Assembly (NCBI GenBank): GCA_938003545.1
Contig: CALKXY010000012.1
Location: 1-64,000, forward strand
DNA length: 64,000 nt
Reading direction: 5' to 3'
Source of the DNA: an uncultured Caulobacterales bacterium
GTDB taxonomy: Bacteria; Pseudomonadota; Alphaproteobacteria; Caulobacterales; Maricaulaceae
The notes beneath the pieces are model-generated. The model saw nothing but the letters and a program-made list of their open reading frames with translations, was not told the DNA's origin and searched no databases. Both the position numbers and the translations under genes were made by a program. The stretch's first letter is position 1, and every line of letters begins with the position of its first letter. Positions 35,735 through 45,736 of the stretch are shown here, in pieces.

Positions 35735-36424
35735 TCAGTTACTTATTACAGCCGCATCAAGAATTTTCGCACTCGTCGCATCATGAATGAGCGCCGCATA
35801 AGCCGTATTGTCAGATTTTGGCAAAGTAAACTCTGTCGCTTTGCCATCCCATTTTATAGTTTGGACATCTGTCACGACATTGGTCAGGCGTAAAACCCGT
35901 CCGCCGTTTTCTCCGCGCCGTACATCAACGCTTTGCTCACCTGGTATGTAAGAGACGATATCCAGTGCTGCGCCTGCAGGGGCATCAGCTTTAATCGTCA
36001 ATACATTCCCGTCACGCGATACAGATAAGCCAGCGCCTTCTGTGGGTAGTCCCACATCTTCAACATCTCGCTTTGAATATCGCGGACTATGCGCAGACCC
36101 ACCCAAAACAATTTGCGGCGTGTAGACATTGGACGCTCCAAAGGCATCACGATAATCTCTCTGGCGTTTTGTGAATTCCGGATCTCCGAATGTATCTTCC
36201 CAACCAAGGTAATCCCAATAGGTCACACCATACGTCAAGACGAGTGTGTTGGGATCATCCGCCAGTTTCGTAACAAAACGATTCGCAGGCGGACAAGAAG
36301 AGCACCCTTGCGAGGTGAAAAGCTCAACCACATGGGTTGGATTAGCCGCCGTTTCACCCGCAAAAGCAGATGCTGGAAATGTGGCCGCGAAGAATGCCGC
36401 GAGAGGGAGAATATAGTGTTTCAT
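35735..36424 (-). CDS. DUF1223 secreted thioredoxin-like protein
   Basis: 229 residues with a signal peptide (FFAATFPASAFAG). The mature start HVVELFTSQGCSSCPPANRF holds a CxxC motif in a thioredoxin-like fold typical of DUF1223, together with LTYGVTYWDYLGWEDTFGDPEFTKRQRDY and YTPQIVLGGSAHSPR. It is probably a periplasmic thiol protein; the reaction is unknown. It stands alone on the minus strand, with a hairpin cluster 3' of it. Confidence 0.88.
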   Translation of the reverse strand: MKHYILPLAAFFAATFPASAFAGETAANPTHVVELFTSQGCSSCPPANRFVTKLADDPNTLVLTYGVTYWDYLGWEDTFGDPEFTKRQRDYRDAFGASNVYTPQIVLGGSAHSPRYSKRDVEDVGLPTEGAGLSVSRDGNVLTIKADAPAGAALDIVSYIPGEQSVDVRRGENGGRVLRLTNVVTDVQTIKWDGKATEFTLPKSDNTAYAALIHDATSAKILDAAVISN

Positions 36425-36553
36425 GAGTAACCCTTAACAAGCAGAACATGAATGCGCACCCAACATGTTGATCACAGTGTGGTGAGGTTTTCGGCACATT
36501 CAAAAATCAAACGTTTTAACCAGAGTTTGACGTTTTTCATCTAGGGGGGACTT

Positions 36554-37681
36554 ATGCTGATCACGCCGAAAACCCCAGACTTAAAACCATCTGGCCCCTC
36601 CCTGCGCCTGTCTTGGGCCTCGAATTTTGGCCGAACACTCATTGCCAGCGCAATAACTCACCGAGCTTTACTCATAGTAAGTGTACTAACTTGGCTTTTG
36701 GCGAAAGGCGCAAACGTTCATTTTGATCGGACAACAGGGAGTGGTACGAGCTATTATTTCGAAATCATCTTCGAACACATCATGCCTGTACTCATCCCCT
36801 TTATCCTCGCCGTGTCCGTTCTAAAGCTCCTCTTTATAGAAAAATCCAAAAGCCCTCTGATGGATATGATCCATAATTATAGAGTAATGCTGACCGATCA
36901 AACGCGTTGGGCTAATATTATTGTCGTTATTGTCGCTATGATCTTTGGCTTCAGTGGCTTTTCTGAACTTAAACCTCTCATCTCTTTTGTGAACGCTTAT
37001 AGTTGGGATGTGCGGTTCATGGAACTTGACCGTCTTCTGCATTTCGGGCGTGATCCTTGGACACTCTTGTCCCCTATATTCGGGTCTCCGAACGTAACGA
37101 AAGCTCTCAACTTCTTTTATAATATTTGGTTTTACGTGCTATTCTTATTTTGGCTTGGTGCAGCCTGGACAAAGCCAGCAAGACATACATTAGGTGAAAC
37201 GCCAGATTGGAGTCGTCAATTTACGTTGTCATTCATGCTTTGCTGGGTCATTGCTGGAATTTTCTTGGCTACTCTTTGGTCCTCTATGGGACCAGCCTTT
37301 TATGATCTTGTAGACCCTGCACAGAATCCATACGCAGCACAAATGACGGGCCTACAAGAGATAGATACAACGCATCATTTATGGGCCCTGCAAACGCAGG
37401 AAAGTCTTCGTCAATCCTACCTCTTCCCAGGAATTGGGGGACCTGAAGGCATTTCGGCGATGCCGAGCCTGCATAATGCGACCGCGGCTTTATTCGCCTT
37501 CGCAGGCTACCGCATTCACCGCTATCTTGGACACGCCATGGTCGCCTTTATGATTGCGATCTTGATCGGCTCTGTTCATCTGGGCTGGCACTACGCCATT
37601 GATGGTTATGCTGGCATACTTCTGGCCTGGGCGGCGTGGGCGGCCGCTGGCCGCATCCTTCGCGGGAAAACGCCCGCTTAG
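36554..37681 (+). CDS. PAP2-family membrane phosphatase/phosphotransferase (Aur1-like)
   Basis: 375 residues with about seven membrane segments. The phosphatase motifs SAMPSLHNATAALFA and VHLGWHYAIDGYAG carry the two catalytic His, Asp and Ser positions. The classical first PAP2 motif KxxxxxxRP is not evident, as in the inositolphosphotransferase (Aur1/Ipt1-like) branch. It may act on a lipid phosphate or transfer a head group; the substrate is unknown. The end overlaps the convergent AI-2E gene by four bases. Confidence 0.85.
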   Translation: MLITPKTPDLKPSGPSLRLSWASNFGRTLIASAITHRALLIVSVLTWLLAKGANVHFDRTTGSGTSYYFEIIFEHIMPVLIPFILAVSVLKLLFIEKSKSPLMDMIHNYRVMLTDQTRWANIIVVIVAMIFGFSGFSELKPLISFVNAYSWDVRFMELDRLLHFGRDPWTLLSPIFGSPNVTKALNFFYNIWFYVLFLFWLGAAWTKPARHTLGETPDWSRQFTLSFMLCWVIAGIFLATLWSSMGPAFYDLVDPAQNPYAAQMTGLQEIDTTHHLWALQTQESLRQSYLFPGIGGPEGISAMPSLHNATAALFAFAGYRIHRYLGHAMVAFMIAILIGSVHLGWHYAIDGYAGILLAWAAWAAAGRILRGKTPA

Positions 37682-38772
37682 AGCGACGGCATAGGCGCGG
37701 GATGATCAGGCTTCCCATCACCGTCCATATCTGGATTTCCATCCGCAGAGAGAAGCACCGCAATCCAACGCGTCGTTGAGAATTGCGCCAGGATAATCAT
37801 GATAATCACAGTCAACGGCGCAGAGAGAAACGCGCCTACGCCGCCCCATAATGCGCTCCAAACAGATAGGGCTAGGATCACAACAAGTGCAGAAAGATTC
37901 ATGCTGTCGCCCATCATCTTTGGCTGAATCGTATTCCCGATCACAAATTGCGCCCCAAATAATAGCCCCGCCAGCAAACCAATGCGACCCAAACTGTCAA
38001 ATTGCACCATGGCAAACAAGACGGGCAGAAGCACGGCAGCCAATCCCCCTACAATTGGAATATAATTAAGCACAAATATTACGAGCGCCCAAAATAACGC
38101 ATTATCCAGCCCCAATGCCATCATCGCGATATAAGAGACGACTGTTTGCATCAGAGAGATAATTGTCTGAACAGAGAGGTATTTTTCAATCGACTGACGA
38201 ATGCGTTCGCCAACTTTGCCTGCCTGTATACGGCGGTGTTCATTCGGGAACAGATCGTCCATTTTCTTTGGAAAAGACGATTGCGCGGCAAAAAGAAAGA
38301 CCACGTAAAGCGCAATCAAGAAAAACTCCGACAAGACACCTTGGACCGTGGACGCAAATGTCGCGAGGCCGCCTTGAATTTTTTCAGTAAGGCCAAAACT
38401 TTCATTTAACATTGAAAAAGAAAGATTTTCTCGCCCCGTCTTTTCGGCAATCCATGCAAATATCTCACCGAGGCGTTTCTCATAGCGCGGAGCGTCGCGC
38501 ACGACATCACCAACGGTGTCAACAATCACAAATATAAACCCAACCATCAGTCCCACAACGATCAAAACGGCAACAGTTAGCGCGAGCCAATAGGGGATTT
38601 TGGGAGATAATTTATCCATCCATCGTGCAAAGGCGTCGATGATCAACCATGTAAAAATTGCTAAGGCAAAGGGAGCCAATAAATCGCGTGTCACATAGAG
38701 TAATCCGACTAAAGCAATCCCTGCCAAGAACAACAATGTCGCCCGTATCGTCGTATCTGTCGTCGTCATCAT
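37678..38772 (-). CDS. AI-2E family transporter (YdiK/PerM-like)
   Basis: 364 residues from the ATG at 38772; the open frame extends to 38829, but the ATG pair MMTTTD with AAAGG upstream is favoured. Eight membrane segments: two N-terminal, a long cytoplasmic/periplasmic helical insert (SPKIP, DAPRYEKRLGEIFAW), then the typical ALDNALFWALVIFVLNYIPIVGG core and GDSMNLSALVVILALSVWSALWGGVGAFLSAPLTV. Transport function is known for few members; some are Na+/H+ antiporters. The C-terminus ends with a short DxDGDGKPD motif that might bind calcium. Confidence 0.88.
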   Translation of the reverse strand: MMTTTDTTIRATLLFLAGIALVGLLYVTRDLLAPFALAIFTWLIIDAFARWMDKLSPKIPYWLALTVAVLIVVGLMVGFIFVIVDTVGDVVRDAPRYEKRLGEIFAWIAEKTGRENLSFSMLNESFGLTEKIQGGLATFASTVQGVLSEFFLIALYVVFLFAAQSSFPKKMDDLFPNEHRRIQAGKVGERIRQSIEKYLSVQTIISLMQTVVSYIAMMALGLDNALFWALVIFVLNYIPIVGGLAAVLLPVLFAMVQFDSLGRIGLLAGLLFGAQFVIGNTIQPKMMGDSMNLSALVVILALSVWSALWGGVGAFLSAPLTVIIMIILAQFSTTRWIAVLLSADGNPDMDGDGKPDHPAPMPSL

Positions 38773-38875
38773 AGCTTTAGCCTTTATCCTGTCTGGCACC
38801 TTATATTGCATTCGCGCGTCGGACCCCATAACAAAATCACAAAATTAAGCCCGATTATTATTGAAGAGTCGCATC

Positions 38876-40408
38876 ATGAAAAACGGTATTTTTTTAGGTA
38901 CAGATAATGAAGACAAAAAACATCATCTCCTTTTGCCGCTTGCAAACCGTCATGGGTTAATAGCTGGCGCGACGGGTACAGGTAAAACCGTTACGCTACA
39001 AATCCTCTGCGAGGGGTTTTCCAAGGCCGGCGTTCCTGTCTTTGCCGCCGATGTTAAAGGCGACCTCTCGGGTGTCTCTCAGGCGGGCTCAGTGAATCAT
39101 AAGCTCCATGATAAGCTCTTGCAGCGCGCCATGAAGATTGGCTTGAGCCAATATGACTATGAAGCCATGCCAACGGTATTTTGGGATCTATATGGGAAAA
39201 AGGGACATCCTGTTCGCACGACAATTTCCGAAATGGGGCCAACGCTTCTCGCACGTCTGATGGGATTAAACGAGACACAAGAAGGCATCCTGACCATTGC
39301 CTTTGAACTGGCTGATGATGAAGGCATGCTCTTGTTGGATATGAAAGACCTACGGGCGCTGCTCAATTTCATTAGTGATAACAAATCTGAAATCAGCCGC
39401 GAATATGGCAACGTCACAAGCCAATCTGTTGCCGCCATCCAACGACAATTGTTAAAACTCGAACGTGCAGGCGCAGATGAATTTTTCGCTGAACCTGCAT
39501 TGGATTTAGAAGACCTGATGCGTGTCGATGAAAATGGACATGGCCTTGTCAATATTCTGGCAGCAGATGAATTAATTAACTCACCTGACCTTTATTCAAC
39601 ATTTCTACTGTGGCTGCTGTCCGAGCTTTTCGAGGAGCTGCCCGAGGTTGGCAATCCAGACAAACCCAAGATGGTGTTCTTCTTTGACGAAGCGCATCTT
39701 TTATTTGACGGTGCCCCAAAGGCGTTGGTGGATAAAATTGAGCAAGTGGCTCGCCTTATCCGATCAAAGGGCGTTGGCATTTATTTCGTGACGCAGAACC
39801 CAGCTGATATTCCCGACTCCGTTTTGGGGCAGCTCGGCAACCGCATTCAACATGCGCTACGCGCCTATACACCTAAAGAGCAAAAGAGCATTCGCGCCGC
39901 CGCCAGTTCATTCCGCGAGAACCCCGCGTTCGATACAGGCGAAGTGATCACCGATTTAGGCGTCGGCGAAGCCCTCGTCTCGACGCTGGATATGAAAGGT
40001 GTGCCGAGTATTGTCGGCCGCACAATGATCCGCCCGCCCGCCTCACGCCTTGGGCCAGCGATCTCTGCGGAACGTCAAGCCATCATTGCGGCCTCCGATT
40101 TAAAAGATAAATATACCGACACGGTCGACCGCGAAAGTGCGTATGAGCAACTCGGTGAAAAAGCGGAAAAACGTGAAAAGGCCGAGCGTGAAGCGGAAGA
40201 AAAAGAAGCCAAAGAAGAAGCCGCAGAGAAGAAACGTAAAGATCGCGAAAAGCGGTCGTCGTCCTCCTCACGGTCACGCTCTCGATCACGCGGACGAAAG
40301 AAAGATTCCGTCATTGTGCGTGAATTAAAGCGCGAAGGTCGCCTCATGCTACGACGCGCAGGCCGTAACGCGCTGCGCGGAATTTTAGGCAGCATGATGC
40401 GGCGATAG
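38876..40408 (+). CDS. HerA-like ATPase, DUF853 (YjgR-like)
   Basis: 511 residues from ATG 38876. A P-loop [12 protein letters not shown], Walker [13 protein letters not shown] and the arginine region [34 protein letters not shown] place it in the HerA/FtsK-like P-loop class. The typical DUF853 segments [11 protein letters not shown] and [13 protein letters not shown] are also present. After residue 405 follow a Lys/Glu coiled coil and a Ser/Arg repeat stretch ([14 protein letters not shown]), then a basic helix [24 protein letters not shown]. Role unknown. It is divergent from the AI-2E gene, and gluQ follows after 22 bases. Confidence 0.9.
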   Translation: MKNGIFLGTDNEDKKHHLLLPLANRHGLIAGATGTGKTVTLQILCEGFSKAGVPVFAADVKGDLSGVSQAGSVNHKLHDKLLQRAMKIGLSQYDYEAMPTVFWDLYGKKGHPVRTTISEMGPTLLARLMGLNETQEGILTIAFELADDEGMLLLDMKDLRALLNFISDNKSEISREYGNVTSQSVAAIQRQLLKLERAGADEFFAEPALDLEDLMRVDENGHGLVNILAADELINSPDLYSTFLLWLLSELFEELPEVGNPDKPKMVFFFDEAHLLFDGAPKALVDKIEQVARLIRSKGVGIYFVTQNPADIPDSVLGQLGNRIQHALRAYTPKEQKSIRAAASSFRENPAFDTGEVITDLGVGEALVSTLDMKGVPSIVGRTMIRPPASRLGPAISAERQAIIAASDLKDKYTDTVDRESAYEQLGEKAEKREKAEREAEEKEAKEEAAEKKRKDREKRSSSSSRSRSRSRGRKKDSVIVRELKREGRLMLRRAGRNALRGILGSMMRR

Positions 40409-40430
40409 GTTCGGAACGCCCCAAAGCAAC

Positions 40431-41390
40431 ATGGTCAATCCTATCATAACCCGATTTGCACCCTCCCCAACGGGACGGCTTCATATTGGTCATGCGCGGG
40501 CGGCTGCGGTTGTTTTTGATTTCGCGAAAACCCACGGCGGCACGGCGCTTTTGCGCATCGAAGATATTGATCACACGCGCTGTCGCCCTGAATTTACGGA
40601 CGGCATATATGAAGATTTGGACTGGTTGGGGCTGTCTTGGCCAAAACCTGTGCGTATTCAGAGCCAACACACCCAAGACTATGCCAATATCGTCATAGAC
40701 CTTTTAGAACGAGGCCTAGCCTATCCCTGTACGCTTAGCCGAACAGATATAAAGTCCGGGAAAACGCCTGCCCCTGACGCCCCTCTCACATTCACGGATA
40801 GCGATACGGACAGCTGGAGTGATTACTCACTTCATTTATCTGATAAGCCGGCATCTGATCGATTGAAAGTGACGAAAGCCATTTTAAGAACCGCTGCGCA
40901 AGACAGGAAATCCACCCTGCCCTTCGGAATACGCTTAAATATGACAGTGGCATTAGAGACCATAAGTGATCAATCACTTACATATACCAAACTAAATCAC
41001 TCTCGCGACCTAAAGTCTTACAAAACCTTAGACGCACGCCCTCCTCTGGCAGCTTGGGCTACGTCTAACCGCCCTGACCCTGTCATTGCGCGGAGGGATA
41101 TTGGCAGCAGTTACCACATTGCCGTCACCCATGATGATCACGTACAAAATGTCAACCATGTTGTGCGCGGCGCGGATTTTATTGACCAAACGCCGCTGCA
41201 TGTCCTAATCCAACGCCTAATGGGCTGGCGCACGCCGACCTATTACCACCATCCTCTCGTGACGGACACAACAGGGCGAAAGCTGTCCAAATCAGCTCAT
41301 GATTTAACCTTAGACAGTCTGCGTACCAGCGGCACGACGGCAGATGATCTCTTGACTGATGTCTTGTCGAATACGCAGGGGCCGCTATAG
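40431..41390 (+). CDS. gluQ: Glutamyl-Q tRNA(Asp) synthetase
   Basis: Attaches glutamate to queuosine 34 of tRNA-Asp. It is a short GluRS paralogue of 319 residues without an anticodon-binding domain. The HIGH motif is GRLHIGHARAA and the second motif is RKLSKS near residue 285. RFAPSPTGRLHIGHA and RIEDIDHTRC are typical. The zinc Cys cluster of E. coli GluQ is not seen; only one Cys (YPCTLSR) remains. The next gene starts 8 bases after the stop. Confidence 0.92.
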   Translation: MVNPIITRFAPSPTGRLHIGHARAAAVVFDFAKTHGGTALLRIEDIDHTRCRPEFTDGIYEDLDWLGLSWPKPVRIQSQHTQDYANIVIDLLERGLAYPCTLSRTDIKSGKTPAPDAPLTFTDSDTDSWSDYSLHLSDKPASDRLKVTKAILRTAAQDRKSTLPFGIRLNMTVALETISDQSLTYTKLNHSRDLKSYKTLDARPPLAAWATSNRPDPVIARRDIGSSYHIAVTHDDHVQNVNHVVRGADFIDQTPLHVLIQRLMGWRTPTYYHHPLVTDTTGRKLSKSAHDLTLDSLRTSGTTADDLLTDVLSNTQGPL

Positions 41391-41397
41391 CCGCCTT

Positions 41398-42447
41398 ATG
41401 GACGCTTACGCTGCAGATCATTTCGTCAAAGACATCTGGTATTTCGCTGGACTACTCAGCGACATCAAAGCTGGCGGTGTAAAAGCCTTTAACCTAGCGG
41501 GAGAGCCTGTCGTTTTGGCGCGCGAAGGCGATACTGTCTTTGCACTACGTGATATTTGCCCTCACCGCGCCGCGCCGCTCTCCGCGGGCTGCGTAAAATC
41601 TGGCACGGTAGAATGTCCTTATCATGGCTGGCGGTTTGGCCTGAGCGACGGTGAATGTAAGAGCATCCCTGCCCTGCCCTCGGATTCTGACATGGATGTT
41701 GGGCGCATCGCCGTGCGAACCTATCCCATTCGCCAGACAGGACCGCTAATTTGGATTTATTTACGATCTGATCCGAAAGACACAGCTCCGCCACCTATTG
41801 ATCCGCCGCAAATTGATCTCCCCAGAGATAAGCCCAGCTTGGACGATCATGTCGATCTTGGCTGCCACATCGACCATGCCGTAATTGGATTAATGGACCC
41901 TGCCCATGGCCCTTATGTGCATCGCCAATGGTGGTGGCGGTCGGAAAAATCTATTCACGACAAAGCCAAAGATTTTGCCCCGCGAGAGCGCGGCTTTGCA
42001 ATGGTCGCACATAGTCCTTCGTCCAATTCTTTTGCCTATAAGCTATTAGGCGGAAAGCCTGTGACGGAGATCACTTTCCGCCTGCCTGCGATTCGGACAG
42101 AGGAGATCACGATTGGTAAACGTAAAGTTCTGTCCTTTACCGCGCTCATCCCGTTGGACGAAAACAAGACGCAAATTCGCCAGCTTTTCTTTTCCGATCA
42201 CCCAACTTTCCGCGCGCTTTCACCATTTTTAGGCGGCTTCGCACGCACATTTTTGCGACAGGATTCCGATATGGTCGACCTACAGCAACAGGGTCTCAAA
42301 CACGATCCACGCCTGATGTTGATTGACGATGCCGACACGCAAGCGAAATGGTATTATGCGCTAAAAAAAGCCTGGGCAAAATCCAATGCGACGAACGACC
42401 CCTTCATCAATCCCGTTGAACCTCGCACGTTAAGATGGCGCAGCTAG
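41398..42447 (+). CDS. Rieske-type aromatic-ring hydroxylating oxygenase, alpha subunit-like
   Basis: 349 residues from ATG 41398. The N-terminal Rieske [2Fe-2S] motif is complete: CPHRAAPLSAGC and, 17 residues on, CPYHGWRFGL. The catalytic domain contains the mononuclear iron ligand region HIDHAVIGLMDPAHGPYVH. Oxygenases of the VanA/phthalate class are of this length. The substrate is unknown. It follows gluQ closely, which looks like chance adjacency rather than function. A partner reductase is not in the window. Confidence 0.88.
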   Translation: MDAYAADHFVKDIWYFAGLLSDIKAGGVKAFNLAGEPVVLAREGDTVFALRDICPHRAAPLSAGCVKSGTVECPYHGWRFGLSDGECKSIPALPSDSDMDVGRIAVRTYPIRQTGPLIWIYLRSDPKDTAPPPIDPPQIDLPRDKPSLDDHVDLGCHIDHAVIGLMDPAHGPYVHRQWWWRSEKSIHDKAKDFAPRERGFAMVAHSPSSNSFAYKLLGGKPVTEITFRLPAIRTEEITIGKRKVLSFTALIPLDENKTQIRQLFFSDHPTFRALSPFLGGFARTFLRQDSDMVDLQQQGLKHDPRLMLIDDADTQAKWYYALKKAWAKSNATNDPFINPVEPRTLRWRS

Positions 42448-42459
42448 AGGCCAGAGATG

Positions 42460-43023
42460 TTAGATCGCGGCGAGCGCCGTCTCGACACTCACGACATTGC
42501 AAAACTCGCGGTCAATATTAGCAAGACTCAGATCGTGAACCAGTTGCGCAGGATAAAATGTACCGTCTGCTGCTGTTCGGTCAAATGTCGCGCAGGCCTC
42601 GCCGACTAAATTAACAGCAAAGCCAAAATTCCCTGCCATTCGCACCGTCGTCGACACGCAATGATTAGTCGTGAGTCCTGCTACCGTCAGATGCGTCGCG
42701 CCAAGCCCGCGTAAGTCAGCCTCCAATGTCGTACCGATAAAGCCACTATTCGCATGTTTGGCAATTTCGCGCTCGTCCAATTGTGGACGGAAGTCAGGCT
42801 TAAACGCCCCGCCTGGCTTATCAAGACGCAGGGCACTCTCGGGGGATGTGCTATCATGTCGAATGTGAAAAATAGGCAAAGCTGCAACGCGCCAACCCGC
42901 CAAAAGCCGCAAGGCATTTGCTTCTGCATCCGGATTATTCCGCGCGCCACCCCACATATTCGGGGCATCATCCGGAACATCAAAGCCGAGCTGCCAGTCA
43001 ATTAAGAGAAGTGCATGTGTCAT
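42460..43023 (-). CDS. Isochorismatase-family cysteine hydrolase
   Basis: 187 residues with the catalytic triad of the family: Asp in [10 protein letters not shown], Lys (possibly in [12 protein letters not shown]) and Cys in [14 protein letters not shown]. The cis-peptide segment VAGLTTNHC is typical. The substrate may be an amide such as nicotinamide, but it cannot be told. It is divergent from the TRIC gene and convergent with the Rieske gene. Confidence 0.85.
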   Translation of the reverse strand: MTHALLLIDWQLGFDVPDDAPNMWGGARNNPDAEANALRLLAGWRVAALPIFHIRHDSTSPESALRLDKPGGAFKPDFRPQLDEREIAKHANSGFIGTTLEADLRGLGATHLTVAGLTTNHCVSTTVRMAGNFGFAVNLVGEACATFDRTAADGTFYPAQLVHDLSLANIDREFCNVVSVETALAAI

Positions 43024-43103
43024 GCCTCGCCGTAAACCGCATCCGTCAAAATCGCAAAGCCGATTTTCCCTGACGTCAGCAGAAATTCCCGATAAAGAGA
43101 CTT

Positions 43104-43724
43104 ATGTCTCCTGATCTCCTCCTCGCTGGCTTTGATGCCCTCGGCATGTTTGTCTTTGGCTTGTCGGGCGGATTAATGGCTGTGCGCCAGAAATTTGATC
43201 TATTGGGTGTGATCCTCATTGCTTTTCTACCTGCGATTGGCGGCGGGACATTGCGAGATTTATTGCTGGATCAAACCGTGTTTTGGCTGACCCAACCTGA
43301 AATCCTTTGGGTGCCTACGGTGGCCGGAATATTGGCCTTTATCGCACCCGATCGATTGTCCCGTATTCGGAGTTTAAAATGGATTGACGCGGGGGGCTTG
43401 GCGCTCTTCGCCGTTGTCGGCGCCTCCAAAGCCTTAGAGTTGGGGTATGGCCCTGGCGTTTGTATTTTGATGGGAACAATGACGGCGACAGCCGGCGGCG
43501 TGATGCGCGATGTGGTCTGTAACGAAACGCCGCTTCTCTTGCGCCAAGACGTCTATGCGACCGCAGCCATTATTGGCGCAGCTATTTTTGTGCTTGCGCG
43601 TATATTCGGCCTAGATGAGCTGACCGCGCTGTCTTTGGGGGCGGGGCTTTGCTTTATTGTGCGCGCCCTGTCATTGCGTTTTGGCTGGAACTTACCTGTT
43701 CCAAAAGGGGACCACACCGGATGA
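43104..43724 (+). CDS. TRIC-type cation channel (UPF0126/YadS-like)
   Basis: 206 residues with two copies of the UPF0126 repeat: GLSGGLMAVRQKFDLLGVILIAFLPAIGGGTLRDLLL and later LALFAVVGASKALELGYGP with GTMTATAGGVMRDVV. Bacterial relatives of trimeric intracellular cation channels have this form and about seven membrane segments. It probably conducts potassium or other cations. The stop overlaps the next ATG (ATGA), so it is coupled to the dipeptidase gene. Confidence 0.9.
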   Translation: MSPDLLLAGFDALGMFVFGLSGGLMAVRQKFDLLGVILIAFLPAIGGGTLRDLLLDQTVFWLTQPEILWVPTVAGILAFIAPDRLSRIRSLKWIDAGGLALFAVVGASKALELGYGPGVCILMGTMTATAGGVMRDVVCNETPLLLRQDVYATAAIIGAAIFVLARIFGLDELTALSLGAGLCFIVRALSLRFGWNLPVPKGDHTG

Positions 43725-44878
43725 AACGTTTCTTCAAATGGCTTGCACTTATTTTGCTACTCTTACTGGCCGCCATTTATATTTATCTCACTCAAATTTT
43801 AGGCCCAAGAATAGATGCGAAGATGAATGCGGTCCTTCCGCATGAGCCCTATGCCGTGTCTGACGCCGCACAGGCCTTACATGATGAGTTATGGATTGCA
43901 GACCTTCATGCCGATAGTCTTTTATGGCGGCGTAATCCTGCCAAACGTCAAACCCGTGGCCAAGTCGATTTACCGCGCCTACGCGACGGCGGCGTTGAGT
44001 TTCAAATCTTCTCTGCTGTAACGAAATCCCCAAAGGGTCAGAATTTCGACGGCAATGACGCGGATGCACCTGATCAGATCACACAACTCGCCATGGCACA
44101 ATTTTGGCCTCTACGGACATGGGATTCGATATATGAACGCGCGGCTTACCAAGCGCAACGCCTGCAAAAACTGGAACGCAAAGGCGAAGTTCATATCGTG
44201 CGTACAGCGGCAGATATGGAAAAAACGGATCAGTTACTCGGCCTGTTACTCACCGAAGGCTCCCATCCTCTACACGGCGACCTCGAGAAAATTCATCGCC
44301 TGTATAATGAAGGTTATCGCGCCATGGGCCTGCAGCATTTTTTCGACAATGAGCTAGGCGGGTCGTTACATGGCCGCAGTCAAGCAGGTCTCACCGGATT
44401 TGGACGTGCCGCCGTGAAAGAAATGCGCGAAAAAGGTATTATCATCGATGTCGCGCATAGTTCCGCGCAGGTCGTGCGCGACGTGCTGGCCCTCACCCCT
44501 GATCCCATTTTCATTAGCCATGGCGGCACAGTCGCCCATTGCCCCAAAACCAAAAACCGCAATCTGCCAGATGATATTTTGCAAGACATCGCGGCGCGTG
44601 GCGGCATCATTGGCATAGGCTATTTCGACGGCGTGATTTGCGACATCAGCCCCAACGGTATTGCGGCCGCGATCATTGACGCTTCAATCTTACTCGGCCC
44701 TGACGCCATCGCCTTGGGGTCAGATTTTGACGGAACAGTCACGACCAGCCTCGACACATCAGAACTCGCTGCGATTACAGATGCCTTGATGCGGCGCGGA
44801 ATGAATAAAGAAAATATCCGCAAAATCATGGGCGGGAATGCCCGTCGTTTCTTTACGGAAAATTTGCCCGCTGAGTGA
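43721..44878 (+). CDS. Membrane-anchored M19 dipeptidase
   Basis: 385 residues from ATG 43721. Residues 5-28 are one uncleaved membrane anchor (LALILLLLLAAIYIYL). The M19 metal ligands are visible: HAD in IADLHADSLLW, Glu in LLLTEGSHPL, His in DVAHSSA and ISHGG, and Asp in GSDFDG. The family cleaves dipeptides, including those with D-residues, in the periplasm. Translational overlap with the channel gene suggests a shared transcript only. Confidence 0.93.
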   Translation: MKRFFKWLALILLLLLAAIYIYLTQILGPRIDAKMNAVLPHEPYAVSDAAQALHDELWIADLHADSLLWRRNPAKRQTRGQVDLPRLRDGGVEFQIFSAVTKSPKGQNFDGNDADAPDQITQLAMAQFWPLRTWDSIYERAAYQAQRLQKLERKGEVHIVRTAADMEKTDQLLGLLLTEGSHPLHGDLEKIHRLYNEGYRAMGLQHFFDNELGGSLHGRSQAGLTGFGRAAVKEMREKGIIIDVAHSSAQVVRDVLALTPDPIFISHGGTVAHCPKTKNRNLPDDILQDIAARGGIIGIGYFDGVICDISPNGIAAAIIDASILLGPDAIALGSDFDGTVTTSLDTSELAAITDALMRRGMNKENIRKIMGGNARRFFTENLPAE

Positions 44879-44890
44879 TAAACGACAGGT

Positions 44891-45151
44891 ATGTTAGAAC
44901 CCACTCTGAATTGGTCCGTCTATATGCTGCATTGCGCGGATGGGACTCTTTACACTGGAATTGCAAAAGATCTAACCGCGCGGGTCGCAACGCATAATGC
45001 AGGGAAAGGCGCTAAATATACTCGCAGACGCTTGCCCGTCCGCCTTGTCTGGAGTGAACCGACAGAAAACAGAAGTACGGCGTCCAAACGCGAATATGCA
45101 GTGAAGCAGTTAAATCGTCGTCAAAAGCTGGCGTTGGTATCAACGACATGA
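44891..45151 (+). CDS. GIY-YIG nuclease-domain protein
   Basis: 86 residues, a single UvrC-type GIY-YIG domain (YhbQ/SLX1-like). The motif is VYMLHCADGTLYTGIAKDLTARVATHN, with catalytic Tyr/Arg and the Glu in KREYAVKQL. Members may act on branched or nicked DNA. The stop overlaps the next ATG (ATGA). Confidence 0.9.
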   Translation: MLEPTLNWSVYMLHCADGTLYTGIAKDLTARVATHNAGKGAKYTRRRLPVRLVWSEPTENRSTASKREYAVKQLNRRQKLALVSTT

Positions 45152-45618
45152 TGGGTTTTCTAAATCGTTATCCTCGTCTATTTTCGACCCTTTTTATCTT
45201 AAGTCTTCCCTTATCCTATTTTTCAATATGGGTTGGCGCATTTATCAAAATCGGGAATCTATTGGCGGCAGCCTCACTTTTTCTATTCCTGCGCTTACTC
45301 ACCTATGCCGTCGTAATGACGCTCGGTATGATTGGGTTTAGGCACTTATTTTTTAAGACAAGTGTTTCAATCTTAAAGGTCATCATCGCCGCGATCTGCA
45401 CGCCATTTGTGATCTTTATGTGTATGGCTATTTTAGATGCCATCGTATTTTCAATAATTGATGGCGCGTCCGTGGCAGGTTATTTTCCAGATCGCGTTTC
45501 GATCTACCTGAGCCGCTTCTACATGATCGGCGTGATCGCCGTTATGATAACAGGCCTGCTATATAAATTATCAGATGAAGCCCGCAGACGGGATGAAACA
45601 TCGGGACTATTTGGTTGA
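45148..45618 (+). CDS. Small integral membrane protein, unknown
   Basis: 156 residues with about four membrane segments (LFILSLPLSYFSIWVGAF, AASLFLFLRLLTYAVVMTLG, KVIIAAICTPFVIFMCMAIL, MIGVIAVMITGLL). No recognised motif. It overlaps the GIY-YIG gene start-to-stop and is last in the TRIC-M19-GIY run. Confidence 0.6.
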   Translation: MMGFLNRYPRLFSTLFILSLPLSYFSIWVGAFIKIGNLLAAASLFLFLRLLTYAVVMTLGMIGFRHLFFKTSVSILKVIIAAICTPFVIFMCMAILDAIVFSIIDGASVAGYFPDRVSIYLSRFYMIGVIAVMITGLLYKLSDEARRRDETSGLFG

Positions 45619-45736
45619 GCTTGAAGGTCTGTCCGATTTTAGCATGTGGAGTTCAGACTGCATTGCGGTCAGCCTTGGCCGTATGAGGGCAATGTCCGCA
45701 CTCGGGAACGCCCCCTAAATAAATCACCCCTAAAAC

